A stretch of 13,402 nt of DNA from Chloroflexota bacterium (lineage in GTDB: Bacteria; Chloroflexota; Dehalococcoidia; GIF9; UBA5629): the NCBI GenBank assembly GCA_026389635.1, contig JAPLHM010000011.1:1-13402 (forward strand), in the 5' to 3' direction. The number at the start of each line of letters is the position of its first letter. Position 1 is the stretch's first letter. The notes beneath the pieces were generated by a model. It was given only the letters and a program-made list of their open reading frames with translations. It searched no databases and was not told the DNA's origin. Below are positions 1 to 6,325 of the stretch, in pieces. Made by a program: the position numbers and the translations under genes.

Positions 1-12
1 GGGGGTAATTCT

Positions 13-1140
13 ATGAAGCTGTCGTGTCTGCAGGAAAATCTAAATAGGGGCCTCGGCATCATAGGCAGGGCAGTAGCGTCCAGGACGACGCTGCCCATAA
101 CCCAGAACGTACTGATATCTACCGATGAATCGCAGCTCAAGTTAGCCGCCACCAACCTGGAGATCGCCATCAGCTGCTGGATCGGCGCAAAGATAGAGGG
201 CGAGGGTTCCATCACCATTCCTGCGCGGGTTTTAACCGAGTTCGTGGGATCGCTGCCCAGCGACATCATCAGCCTTAACCTCAAGCACCACACGCTGGAG
301 CTCAAGTGCGGACGTTACGAGGCCCGTATAAACGGCCTGGATGCCGCCGATTTCCCGCCCATACCCCAGGTGGGCGACGGCTTCAACACGAAGGTCAAGG
401 CCGAGGACCTCAAGCAGGCCATCAGCCAGGTGGCGTTTGCCGCTGCCACCGAGGAGTCACGTCCCGTGCTCACCGGCGTGCAAACAGAGTTTGAAGGCAG
501 CAAGCTGACCATGGCCGCTGCCGACGGATTCAGGCTGGCCGTCCACCGCACCACCCTGGCCGAGCCGGTCAAAGAGAAGGTGGCTATGATAATACCGGCA
601 AAGGCCTACCACGAGCTCAACCGCCTGATGGGCAGCGAGGACCAGGAGATCGAGATAACGCTCAATGCGCAGAAAAGCCAGGTGCTCTTCAAACTCAAGG
701 GAATCGAGATGGTCTCGCAACTGATCCAGGGCGCCTTCCCCAATTACTCCCAGCTCATACCCCAGACCTATGGCACCAAGGCACGCATCGACGTGGCCGA
801 GTTCCTGCGCGCCATCAAGATGGCCGCCATCTTTGCTCGTGACGGCAGCGGCATCGCCAGGGTGATCGTCACGCCGGGCGCTACCCCGGAGGCCGGCAAG
901 ATAACCATCTCTGCACGCGCCGACGAGATCGGCGACAACATCGGCGAGATAGACGCGCTGGTTGACGGCGAGGCGGCTAAAATAGCTTTCAATGCCCGCT
1001 ACCTGGCGGACGTGCTATCAGTGGTCAAGCAGGCGCAGGTATCGCTGGAGGTCACCACTCCCTCCAACCCGGGCGTCATCCGCCCGGTGGGCACAGACAA
1101 CTACGACCACGTGGTCATGCCGATGTTTGTTCAATGGTAA
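13..1140 (+). CDS. dnaN: DNA polymerase III sliding clamp, beta subunit
   Basis: The 375-residue product is the usual length for the bacterial beta clamp, a ring-shaped dimer that encircles DNA and tethers the replicative polymerase and other clamp-binding proteins. Three clamp folds are expected at about residues 1-120, 128-245 and 250-375. Family signatures visible include an N-terminal stretch with ASRTTLPITQNVLI, the ADGFRLAVHR segment in domain 2 that forms part of the peptide-binding cleft, the AFPNYSQLIP segment, and the C-terminus ending in VVMPMF. The ATG at 13 follows a G-rich Shine-Dalgarno-like run (1-5), so the gene looks complete. It is GC-rich like the right half of the window. 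No dnaA, recF or gyrB is visible beside it, so proximity to oriC cannot be judged here. The identification is firm. Confidence 0.97.
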   Translation: MKLSCLQENLNRGLGIIGRAVASRTTLPITQNVLISTDESQLKLAATNLEIAISCWIGAKIEGEGSITIPARVLTEFVGSLPSDIISLNLKHHTLELKCGRYEARINGLDAADFPPIPQVGDGFNTKVKAEDLKQAISQVAFAAATEESRPVLTGVQTEFEGSKLTMAAADGFRLAVHRTTLAEPVKEKVAMIIPAKAYHELNRLMGSEDQEIEITLNAQKSQVLFKLKGIEMVSQLIQGAFPNYSQLIPQTYGTKARIDVAEFLRAIKMAAIFARDGSGIARVIVTPGATPEAGKITISARADEIGDNIGEIDALVDGEAAKIAFNARYLADVLSVVKQAQVSLEVTTPSNPGVIRPVGTDNYDHVVMPMFVQW

Positions 1141-1210
1141 AATTTCCGATGGGACGGCGATCCTAATTTTGGCCATTTCGGGCGTAGCTATCGGTTGAAC
1201 GTCCAGAGCA

Positions 1211-1232
1211 ACTAAAGACTATCGGCTTTAGT
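1211..1232. terminator. Possible bidirectional terminator hairpin between dnaN and the GIY-YIG gene
   Basis: ACTAAAG (1211-1217) and CTTTAGT (1226-1232) form a perfect 7-bp stem with an 8-nt loop. It lies between convergent genes and overlaps the stop codon of the minus-strand gene. The stem is AT-rich and there is no long T-run on either side, so it may be a weak or Rho-dependent end, or chance. Confidence 0.35.
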
Positions 1233-1566
1233 ATCTGGTTGATGAATCTAAATTTTCTTTCCACAGTTGCTCGAGCATTTTCAAGTCATCTATGAACTCA
1301 TCTTGGGTCTGCTCTTTCTTTTTCTCGAGTGCCTCAAGTATCTCAAAGATAAACGCCTTGTCTCCAAACGCTGTCCAGTCCTCTTTAAGTCTGTTGTCCA
1401 AACAAGAACCGGAAGAGACCATAAAATTGAAGTTGTTTTGCTTTGCTTGAAGGTTCGTGGCATAGTCCAGTAAATACATCCCATTTCGCGTATTCGTTAC
1501 TCTGTAAATTCCGCCAATGATTTCCCCTTGTTTGTATTCATTTATAAGTGTCTTTCTTCTATCCAT
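1228..1566 (-). CDS. Small GIY-YIG nuclease-family protein
   Basis: The product of 112 residues resembles the short stand-alone GIY-YIG proteins common in Firmicutes and other bacteria. GIY is at residues 19-21 in GGIYRVTNTRNG, followed by a second strand (YLL, 31-33) where the canonical motif would be YIG or a variant with glycine. An NNFNF/SSGSC region follows, then LKEDWTAFGDKAFIFEILE with the expected metal-binding Glu at 75 and a charged C-terminal helix. In GIY-YIG enzymes this fold cuts DNA using one metal ion, the Glu and an Arg. I do not see a clear Arg in the usual place, so activity is uncertain; many proteins of this small subfamily are uncharacterised. The ATG at 1566 has no strong Shine-Dalgarno. 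The gene is AT-richer than dnaN and convergent to it, which hints at lateral acquisition. Confidence 0.8.
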   Translation of the reverse strand: MDRRKTLINEYKQGEIIGGIYRVTNTRNGMYLLDYATNLQAKQNNFNFMVSSGSCLDNRLKEDWTAFGDKAFIFEILEALEKKKEQTQDEFIDDLKMLEQLWKENLDSSTRY

Positions 1567-1583
1567 AATTTGACCCGTCTAAG

Positions 1584-1663
1584 TGTACCACCTTTTGAGT
1601 TATAGCTACTACCAAAAGGAAGGAGGACCACATGCTTGCGGAACTGACTTGAAAAGTGGTACA
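1584..1663 (+). mobile_element. 80-bp MITE-like element or deletion relic of an insertion sequence
   Basis: The left end starts TGTACCACCTTTTGAG (1584-1599) and the right end (1648-1663) reads TGTACCACTTTTCAAG on the opposite strand. That is 13 of 16 matching, with the outermost 8 bases identical. TG...CA termini are typical of DDE-type insertion sequences such as the IS3 and IS481 families. Inside lies a near-perfect ribosome-binding site (AGGAGG, 1621-1626) and an ATG at 1632 that runs six codons (MLAELT) before a TGA at 1650. That layout is what internal deletion of a transposase gene would leave. I could not see a target-site duplication. The IS481-like assignment is a guess; the inverted-repeat structure is directly visible. 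Confidence 0.5.
1621..1652 (+). other. Strong RBS with six-codon ORF ending in TGA, in frame with the MetF-like gene
   Basis: AGGAGG (1621-1626) is followed after 5 bases by ATG (1632-1634), giving MLAELT and then TGA (1650-1652). The same frame continues without another stop into the MetF-like gene. It is either the remnant start of a lost transposase, a leader peptide whose termination allows re-initiation at GTG 1656, or the true start of the MetF-like gene broken by a nonsense change. Among plus-strand starts in the window this is the best Shine-Dalgarno/ATG pair, so it is unlikely to be accidental. Confidence 0.6.
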
Positions 1664-2483
1664 ACTATCGGGGCAGGTCATTAACAACATGCTTAGAAGC
1701 GCACGCTTTGAAGTCATCCCTATGAAAGGTGTGGTCGAGGAGGCAGTGACACTACCTGCTGGCTCGGTTGTAACCGTGACCGCCTCGCCCCGCAAAGGCA
1801 TAGAAACTACTTTCACGCTTTCTGAGGAACTGGCGGCACGCGGGTTTCGTGTTGTGCCCCACCTCACGGCACGGCAGGTACGTGATAAGTCTCATTTGCG
1901 TGAGATTGTAGACAGGCTGTCAGCAGGCGGGTTTGAGGATGTCTTCATAATCGGCGGTGATATTACGGAACCGGTGGGAACTTATGATTCGTCAAGCGCG
2001 CTTATAGCTGATATGGTTGAGATGGGCAACCGCCCACTCCGTATAGGAGTGGCCGCTTATCCTGAGGGACATCCGCTTATAAATCGTGAAGCCTTGATGC
2101 AGGCGCTTAAGGCCAAACAACCTTTTGTACATTATATGGTCACGCAGATTTGTTTCGACCCGCAGATCATCGGCAAATGGCTGGCGGACGTCAGGGCAAA
2201 CGGTATTACACTGCCTGTATACATCGGCATTCCCGGCATATTGAAGCGCTCTAAGCTGCTGGAGGTATCACTCAGGGTGGGTGTGGGTGATTCCACACGG
2301 TTTTTAAAAAATCACCTGGGCATGGTGGCCAGAATATTGCAGCACGATATGTACAATCCGGATAGCCTGGTAAAAAATATCACAAAATTAACCAGGGACC
2401 AGGTTGTAGCCGGATTTCATATATATACCTTCAACCAGTGCCTCTCCACCAAACACTGGCTGGAGAAAGCCTTAAAGCACTAA
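1656..2483 (+). CDS. Methylenetetrahydrofolate reductase (MetF) family protein, uncertain start
   Basis: The predicted protein has a MetF-type TIM-barrel fold. MetF uses FAD to interconvert 5,10-methylene- and 5-methyl-tetrahydrofolate, feeding methionine synthesis or, in acetogens and relatives, the Wood-Ljungdahl methyl branch. Matching landmarks are RFEVIPMKG near the N-terminus (its Glu aligns with the catalytic Glu of MetF FEFFPP), VFIIGGD (LRGD-like), GVAAYPEGHP, TQICFDPQ, YIGIPGI and HIYTFNQ. At up to 275 residues it is slightly shorter than the roughly 290-residue norm. The start is unclear. GTG 1656 lies inside the 80-bp inverted-repeat element and just after an in-frame TGA at 1650. 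ATG 1689 (MLRSARFEV) lies outside the element with a weak G-rich upstream site, and I think it equally likely. There is no MetV or methionine gene next to it, so the pathway role is inferred from family only. Confidence 0.87.
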   Translation: MVQLSGQVINNMLRSARFEVIPMKGVVEEAVTLPAGSVVTVTASPRKGIETTFTLSEELAARGFRVVPHLTARQVRDKSHLREIVDRLSAGGFEDVFIIGGDITEPVGTYDSSSALIADMVEMGNRPLRIGVAAYPEGHPLINREALMQALKAKQPFVHYMVTQICFDPQIIGKWLADVRANGITLPVYIGIPGILKRSKLLEVSLRVGVGDSTRFLKNHLGMVARILQHDMYNPDSLVKNITKLTRDQVVAGFHIYTFNQCLSTKHWLEKALKH

Positions 2484-2504
2484 GGGACTTATGATTTTTA
2501 TCAA

Positions 2505-2528
2505 GGATGAACATACATACCGATGATT
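2505..2528 (+). repeat. 24-bp direct repeat, copy 1 (left of the corA cassette)
   Basis: This sequence, starting GGATGAACATACAT, recurs at 4399-4422 with 22 of 24 positions identical. Weaker T-rich similarity extends about 20 bases to the left of both copies. It begins about 21 bases after the MetF-like stop codon; copy 2 begins about 27 bases after the stop of the secreted-protein gene. I see no inverted repeat at the ends. Confidence 0.6.
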
Positions 2529-2617
2529 ACGTTATTTTGTAGATACGATTTAATGGTAAAATTTCTGCATATTAGTTACCTTCAGACCGTCCTAACATAT
2601 TCAGTCCTGCAATTTAA

Positions 2618-2646
2618 TTCAAGCGAGGGCTTATGTGCTGTATAAT
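2618..2646 (+). promoter_or_regulatory. Candidate promoter for the CorA-type gene
   Basis: A perfect TATAAT lies at 2641-2646, 39 bases before the ATG at 2686. The hexamer 17 bases upstream (TTCAAG, 2618-2623) is only a weak -35 match. Transcription would start near 2653 and leave a leader of about 30 bases with no strong Shine-Dalgarno. Confidence 0.45.
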
Positions 2647-2685
2647 GCTACAGAGTGACCAGATTTTCATTACTAAGAACATGAA

Positions 2686-3651
2686 ATGAAACTCAAGTCG
2701 TATTTACTCAGTTCAGGCAAGTTGCAGGAGGGGCCAGACACCTCTGGCTTGCTGGAGATAGAACCCGGGCCAGCAACTGAGATTTGGTATGATATCGCGG
2801 ATGCAGAACCGGATGAGTTGAGGCGGTCCCTATCAGCCCTTAAGCTACACCCTCTTATGCTAAACCGCTGCCTGGACAAGGCCAATACACCGGGTGTCAT
2901 ATCTTTCGGTAAAGCCGTTTTACTGGAATATCCGGTTGCTTTAAACCTCGATGCTGCCGACCCAAGCTATGTAAGTATCATTCTGCAATATCCTGTACTG
3001 ATTACGGTGCGGCATAGCACTTTGCCGGCTCTTGATGATATGGTACGAGCATTTATGTTGGAGAATGAATCGGATATAGATCACCTTGTGCAACTTGTTT
3101 ATATGATCCTTGACGAACTGACAGACCTAAGTGTGCAGGCGGAAACAGATATCCGGGACAAAATCATTAACGTGTCCAGGGACATGGCTGATGACCCGGC
3201 GATTGTGAAAGAAAAGGACCTTACCAATCTGCGCTGGAATGTGGAAAAGCTGGTATCTTTAATCGAAAATCAGCTCTACTGCGTTACCGGCCTGAACGCT
3301 TCTGATAACGCTGCACTTCAGGAACCACATCGTAAAGCTTATGTTCAAGACCTTGTATCAGAGGTTGAAATCGCCCAACGTGGAATATACCGTCTGGAAG
3401 CCCGCATAAAGGACCTCTTCGACTCTTACCAGATGGCAGCCAGCTCACGTGTGGAAAAGCGGCTCCGTATACTGACGATTGTGTCTGCTATCACGTTACC
3501 CTTTGGGCTTATCGCTGGCCTGCTGGGGATGAATGTGGGCGGGTTGCCCGGAACACAGGACGCCTATGGGTTCATAGTCGTCGTATCACTGATGTTTGCT
3601 ATTGCTGTTGCGGAATTATGGTATTTCAGGCGTAAAGGCTGGTTTGACTGA
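2686..3651 (+). CDS. CorA/ZntB-family divalent metal ion transporter
   Basis: The 321 residues have the CorA-superfamily plan: a soluble N-terminal alpha/beta domain (about 1-140), a long helical stalk (about 140-260), two transmembrane helices at about 261-280 and 296-314, and a short basic cytoplasmic tail. The selectivity signature GMN (281-283) sits at the end of the first helix. Members form pentameric inner-membrane channels for Mg2+, Co2+, Ni2+ or Zn2+. After GMN comes VGGLPG rather than the Mg-channel style MPEL loop, which resembles the ZntB-like branch, so the ion is uncertain. ATG 2686 overlaps a dead-end ATG at 2681, and its Shine-Dalgarno is poor. The next gene begins 18 bases downstream, so the two are probably one transcript. 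The pair is bracketed by 24-bp direct repeats. Confidence 0.93.
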   Translation: MKLKSYLLSSGKLQEGPDTSGLLEIEPGPATEIWYDIADAEPDELRRSLSALKLHPLMLNRCLDKANTPGVISFGKAVLLEYPVALNLDAADPSYVSIILQYPVLITVRHSTLPALDDMVRAFMLENESDIDHLVQLVYMILDELTDLSVQAETDIRDKIINVSRDMADDPAIVKEKDLTNLRWNVEKLVSLIENQLYCVTGLNASDNAALQEPHRKAYVQDLVSEVEIAQRGIYRLEARIKDLFDSYQMAASSRVEKRLRILTIVSAITLPFGLIAGLLGMNVGGLPGTQDAYGFIVVVSLMFAIAVAELWYFRRKGWFD

Positions 3652-3669
3652 TGGATCTGGAGGTGGGCA

Positions 3670-4371
3670 TTGGGTAGCCGGTTCAGTTTGAAGCATGTTA
3701 TCGCAGCAATTATGGTGAGTTTATGTATTTCTATTTTGGGGACTTCCCCTGCCAGTGCCCACCAACCAAGACTGGTAAGCGATGGCGTGGTCTTTGTTGA
3801 AAATGCGGAAGTATCAAAAGCCTACTATGATGTTCTCAACGGCACCCCACGAACCTATATAATCGATTCTCAACAAGCATTTTCACTGTATCTTAACCTG
3901 TTAGTCCCAAAGTCTTCTAATCCGGATGGGCGGTATTCAGCCATTGTATATGAGATTGACGCCGGCAGGAAGATAGAAATGGCCAGGGTAAATGCCGGTG
4001 ATGTTGAGTGGACTGAGTTTTACGAGGAATATGGCGGTGACTATTATTTAAAAGGCCCGGAATATAAAAAGGCACTTCCCGGAGGCCGCTACGAAATAGA
4101 GGTATATAGTGCCGATAATCTTGGAAAATACGTGATTGCTATTGGTGACAAGGAGGAGTTCCCCCCTCTTGAAATTGTTAAAACTTTCCTGATAATGCCA
4201 GTTTTAAAAGTGAAGTTTTTCCAGTACTCACCCCTGATATTGCTGAGTAGTACCATTGGAATTGCGTGGTTGATTATTATAGTTATTTTACTGCTGGTCA
4301 TAGGATTTATTCTTTTCAGGATTTTCCGTCAGCACTCTAAGCGATCAAGCGAACCTCATCCCCGAAACTAG
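3670..4371 (+). CDS. Secreted, C-terminally membrane-anchored protein of unknown function
   Basis: A TTG start (3670) is chosen because GGAGGTG at 3659-3665 precedes it at good spacing and the resulting N-terminus is a clean signal peptide: basic SLKH, a hydrophobic core, then SPASA with predicted cleavage after Ala30. The mature chain would begin HQPR. About 155 extracytoplasmic residues, rich in beta-type sequence with many Tyr and acidic residues, lead to one membrane helix (about 188-217) and a basic tail that should face the cytoplasm. The layout resembles hypothetical exported proteins from diverse bacteria whose mature form starts AHQPR; I know no proven function. It follows the CorA-type gene by 18 bases, so a role linked to metal uptake or sensing at the cell surface is possible but inferred from position only. 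Confidence 0.75.
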   Translation: MGSRFSLKHVIAAIMVSLCISILGTSPASAHQPRLVSDGVVFVENAEVSKAYYDVLNGTPRTYIIDSQQAFSLYLNLLVPKSSNPDGRYSAIVYEIDAGRKIEMARVNAGDVEWTEFYEEYGGDYYLKGPEYKKALPGGRYEIEVYSADNLGKYVIAIGDKEEFPPLEIVKTFLIMPVLKVKFFQYSPLILLSSTIGIAWLIIIVILLLVIGFILFRIFRQHSKRSSEPHPRN

Positions 4372-4605
4372 GCCAGCCTTATCCAATTTTTTTATTATGG
4401 ATGAACATACATGCCGATGGTTGTGCGGTAGTAATAAATTCTAACTGAACTGCCTGTCTGGCGTTGTTAATATTTTAGCATCAGGTGCATTGAGGTTTTT
4501 CTTCTATCCTGAAGAGTGCGTTCATGCAGACTGGCCTTTACCCCATTGCAATACAATATGCGATAATAACCGGGCTTTGCGAAGAATATGATTTAGAGAG
4601 TATGC
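4372..4605. other. Intergenic region upstream of the PAP2-like gene
   Basis: This 234-bp AT-rich gap contains repeat copy 2 and, further right, TACAAT and GATAAT hexamers (about 4550-4570) that could be -10 elements, though neither has a convincing -35 partner. I see no terminator or structured RNA. Confidence 0.45.
4399..4422 (+). repeat. 24-bp direct repeat, copy 2 (right of the corA cassette)
   Basis: This is the second copy of the repeat at 2505-2528, differing at two positions (A/G changes at the 15th and 22nd bases). Together the copies bracket the CorA-type gene and the secreted-protein gene, a segment of about 1.9 kb. Sequence to the right of the two copies is not obviously alike. 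Confidence 0.6.
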
Positions 4606-5232
4606 ATGCAAGAGAAGAAGAGTGTTAAGAAGATTGTCGGAGAGGTCATTTCACAATTATTGAATGTCCCTGTGTTATCCGGCGCGCTGGCGACTTTTTT
4701 GTTCCTGCAAATTCCTGGATCTGAACCCAACCTCCTGAAAGGATATGCCTGGGCAATGCTTTTCCTGTGCATAATTCCGCTATGCAGCCTTTTCTTTTAT
4801 ATTCCGGCCAGGAACGAGGAAAAACAGAAAACAGCGCGCAGGCAGCGGGTAGCAAGTTTCGTTATTATGCTGGTCAGCTACCCGGCCGGATGGTTGGTGC
4901 TGGCACTGATCGGCGCCCCACGTATCTTCACTGCAGTGGCGGCCACCTATACATTTGTGACTCTCGGTTTAATAATCATCAATTTACTGCTCCATTATAA
5001 AGCCAGCGGCCATGCCGCCGGCGTGTCGGGACCGGTAGCCATAATGATCTACATCTACGGAATCATTGCGACACCATTGCTGGTTTTATTACCCCTTATA
5101 ACGTGGGCGCGATTGGCCGCCGAGGGGCATAACCTCTGGCAAACTGTAGTCGGCGCAACCATGTCCATTTTGATCACGATAGCAGTATTATGGGCGTTTG
5201 GCTTTGCGCCTTTTACAGGCGTTGTTTGGTAA
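4606..5232 (+). CDS. PAP2-like integral membrane protein
   Basis: The 208-residue, mostly hydrophobic protein has about six membrane segments (roughly 22-36, 46-66, 84-103, 108-130, 143-166 and 180-200) and a basic N-terminus. Two stretches recall the type-2 phosphatidic acid phosphatase fold. KASGHAAGVSGP (132-143) matches the SGH motif of the active site. WARLAAEGHNLWQ (167-179) matches the R-x5-H-x3-D motif, keeping Arg169 and His175 but with Gln in place of the Asp. PAP2 enzymes dephosphorylate lipid phosphates such as undecaprenyl or phosphatidyl substrates at the outer membrane face. The classic first motif (K-x6-RP) is not evident, so it may be a divergent lipid phosphatase or a non-catalytic relative. 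The ATG at 4606 has a short AGAG upstream. The lipoprotein gene starts 13 bases downstream, suggesting co-transcription. Confidence 0.65.
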   Translation: MQEKKSVKKIVGEVISQLLNVPVLSGALATFLFLQIPGSEPNLLKGYAWAMLFLCIIPLCSLFFYIPARNEEKQKTARRQRVASFVIMLVSYPAGWLVLALIGAPRIFTAVAATYTFVTLGLIIINLLLHYKASGHAAGVSGPVAIMIYIYGIIATPLLVLLPLITWARLAAEGHNLWQTVVGATMSILITIAVLWAFGFAPFTGVVW

Positions 5233-5245
5233 GGTCCACACGCTC

Positions 5246-6259
5246 ATGAATAAATACATGTATAAACTGGCCTGTTATTCACTTTCCGCGATCCTGGCTT
5301 TATTCGCCTTATTTACCTCCTGTACAACCGCTTCAATACCAATACCAATACCACTGCCGCCGCAACCTGCGATAGTACCTGTTACGCAGCCTGTAACCCC
5401 GCAAAAGCCATTTACGATTGTAGCTCTTCCCGATACACAGCTCTATTCAGAGTCATTCCCCACAACGTTTACAGCACAGACACAATGGATAAAGGACAAC
5501 ACCATCTCAAAGAACATTGCATTTACAATTCACCTGGGCGATATCACAGATTCACAACATAGTAAGTCAGAACCGGTAAAGGGCGAATGGGAAAACGCCA
5601 AAAACGCGATGGGCCTGCTTAACGGACTTGAATACTCGGTGTTACCGGGCAACCATGATAATTTAATAAAGGGTAAGATAGACAACACTTTTTTCAATTC
5701 TGTTTTTCCCTACACTGAGTTCGAGAAATATGCGTGGTATGGTGGTCATTACCCCCAAAATGGAAACGAGAATAGCTACTCTCTGGTGGATATTTCGGGC
5801 CAAAAGTTACTTATTCTGAGCATCGGATATTTTGGCCATTTAACACAGACTACCGCTGAATTATCGAAGGTGTTTGCCAGGGCAAACACCGCCATCGCGA
5901 AGTATCCGGAGAGACGCGTGATCGTAGTAACTCACTCAATGATCAACAATAAAGGCGAGTTTTTACGGGAAGGGAAGCTGCTCTGGGACCAGGTGATTAA
6001 ACAACATAAAAACGTCTTCCTTGTGCTTTGCGGTCATGCATGTACCGAATCAACCATAACTGAGACCGGCGAATCCGGTAATGTCATTAACATCCTGCTG
6101 AGCGATTACCAGTGTGACGAAAAAGGTGGGAACGGATATCTCAGGCTGATGGAGTTCATCCCCGCGCAAAGCATTATTCACGTGGAGACCTTCTCGCCCT
6201 TGAACAATAAATTGCGTGACAAAAGCCCCAGCTTTGACCTGCCGTACACATTCCAATAA
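5246..6259 (+). CDS. Calcineurin-like metallophosphoesterase lipoprotein
   Basis: I chose ATG 5246 because it gives a 337-residue protein with a proper lipoprotein signal: a hydrophobic stretch then lipobox LFTSC with Cys26 as the lipidation site. A Pro/Ile-rich spacer (IPIPIPLPPQP, 31-41) leads to the catalytic domain. The metallophosphoesterase motifs are in order: PDTQ (62-65), GD (98-99), GNHD (135-138), the His of VVTHS (230) and CGH (262-264). Together these bind two metal ions and hydrolyse phosphomono- or diesters. The protein should act outside the cytoplasmic membrane. Its substrate cannot be told from sequence; related secreted enzymes act on nucleotides or phospholipid headgroups. 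An upstream in-frame ATG at 5198 overlaps the PAP2-like gene and would bury the signal peptide, so I reject it. Base composition is markedly AT-rich compared with the right half of the window. Confidence 0.9.
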   Translation: MNKYMYKLACYSLSAILALFALFTSCTTASIPIPIPLPPQPAIVPVTQPVTPQKPFTIVALPDTQLYSESFPTTFTAQTQWIKDNTISKNIAFTIHLGDITDSQHSKSEPVKGEWENAKNAMGLLNGLEYSVLPGNHDNLIKGKIDNTFFNSVFPYTEFEKYAWYGGHYPQNGNENSYSLVDISGQKLLILSIGYFGHLTQTTAELSKVFARANTAIAKYPERRVIVVTHSMINNKGEFLREGKLLWDQVIKQHKNVFLVLCGHACTESTITETGESGNVINILLSDYQCDEKGGNGYLRLMEFIPAQSIIHVETFSPLNNKLRDKSPSFDLPYTFQ

Positions 6260-6325
6260 TAAGGCCCGGCGTTGCAGGGAAACGAAGCCATTCTGAATCC
6301 GGCTATTCCAATTGGTGCACCTAAA

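Larger units (their letters stand above)
2484..2685. other. Intergenic region between the MetF-like gene and the CorA-type gene
   Basis: This AT-rich, 202-bp gap holds repeat copy 1 and, near its right end, a consensus -10 hexamer. There is no convincing terminator hairpin and no RNA gene that I can recognise. Confidence 0.5.

Noticed and set aside
1188..1671. Three copies of CTATCGG (1188, 1219, 1665) as a regulatory motif
   Set aside because: Seven bases is too short, the surrounding bases differ, and the spacing is irregular.
2484..4605. CRISPR or tandem-repeat array
   Set aside because: Only two repeat copies were found, 1.9 kb apart, with genes between them; there is no array structure and no cas gene.
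5198..5245. Longer start for the phosphoesterase lipoprotein at ATG 5198
   Set aside because: It overlaps the PAP2-like coding end and puts 16 residues before a well-formed lipoprotein signal; ATG 5246 explains the signal peptide.
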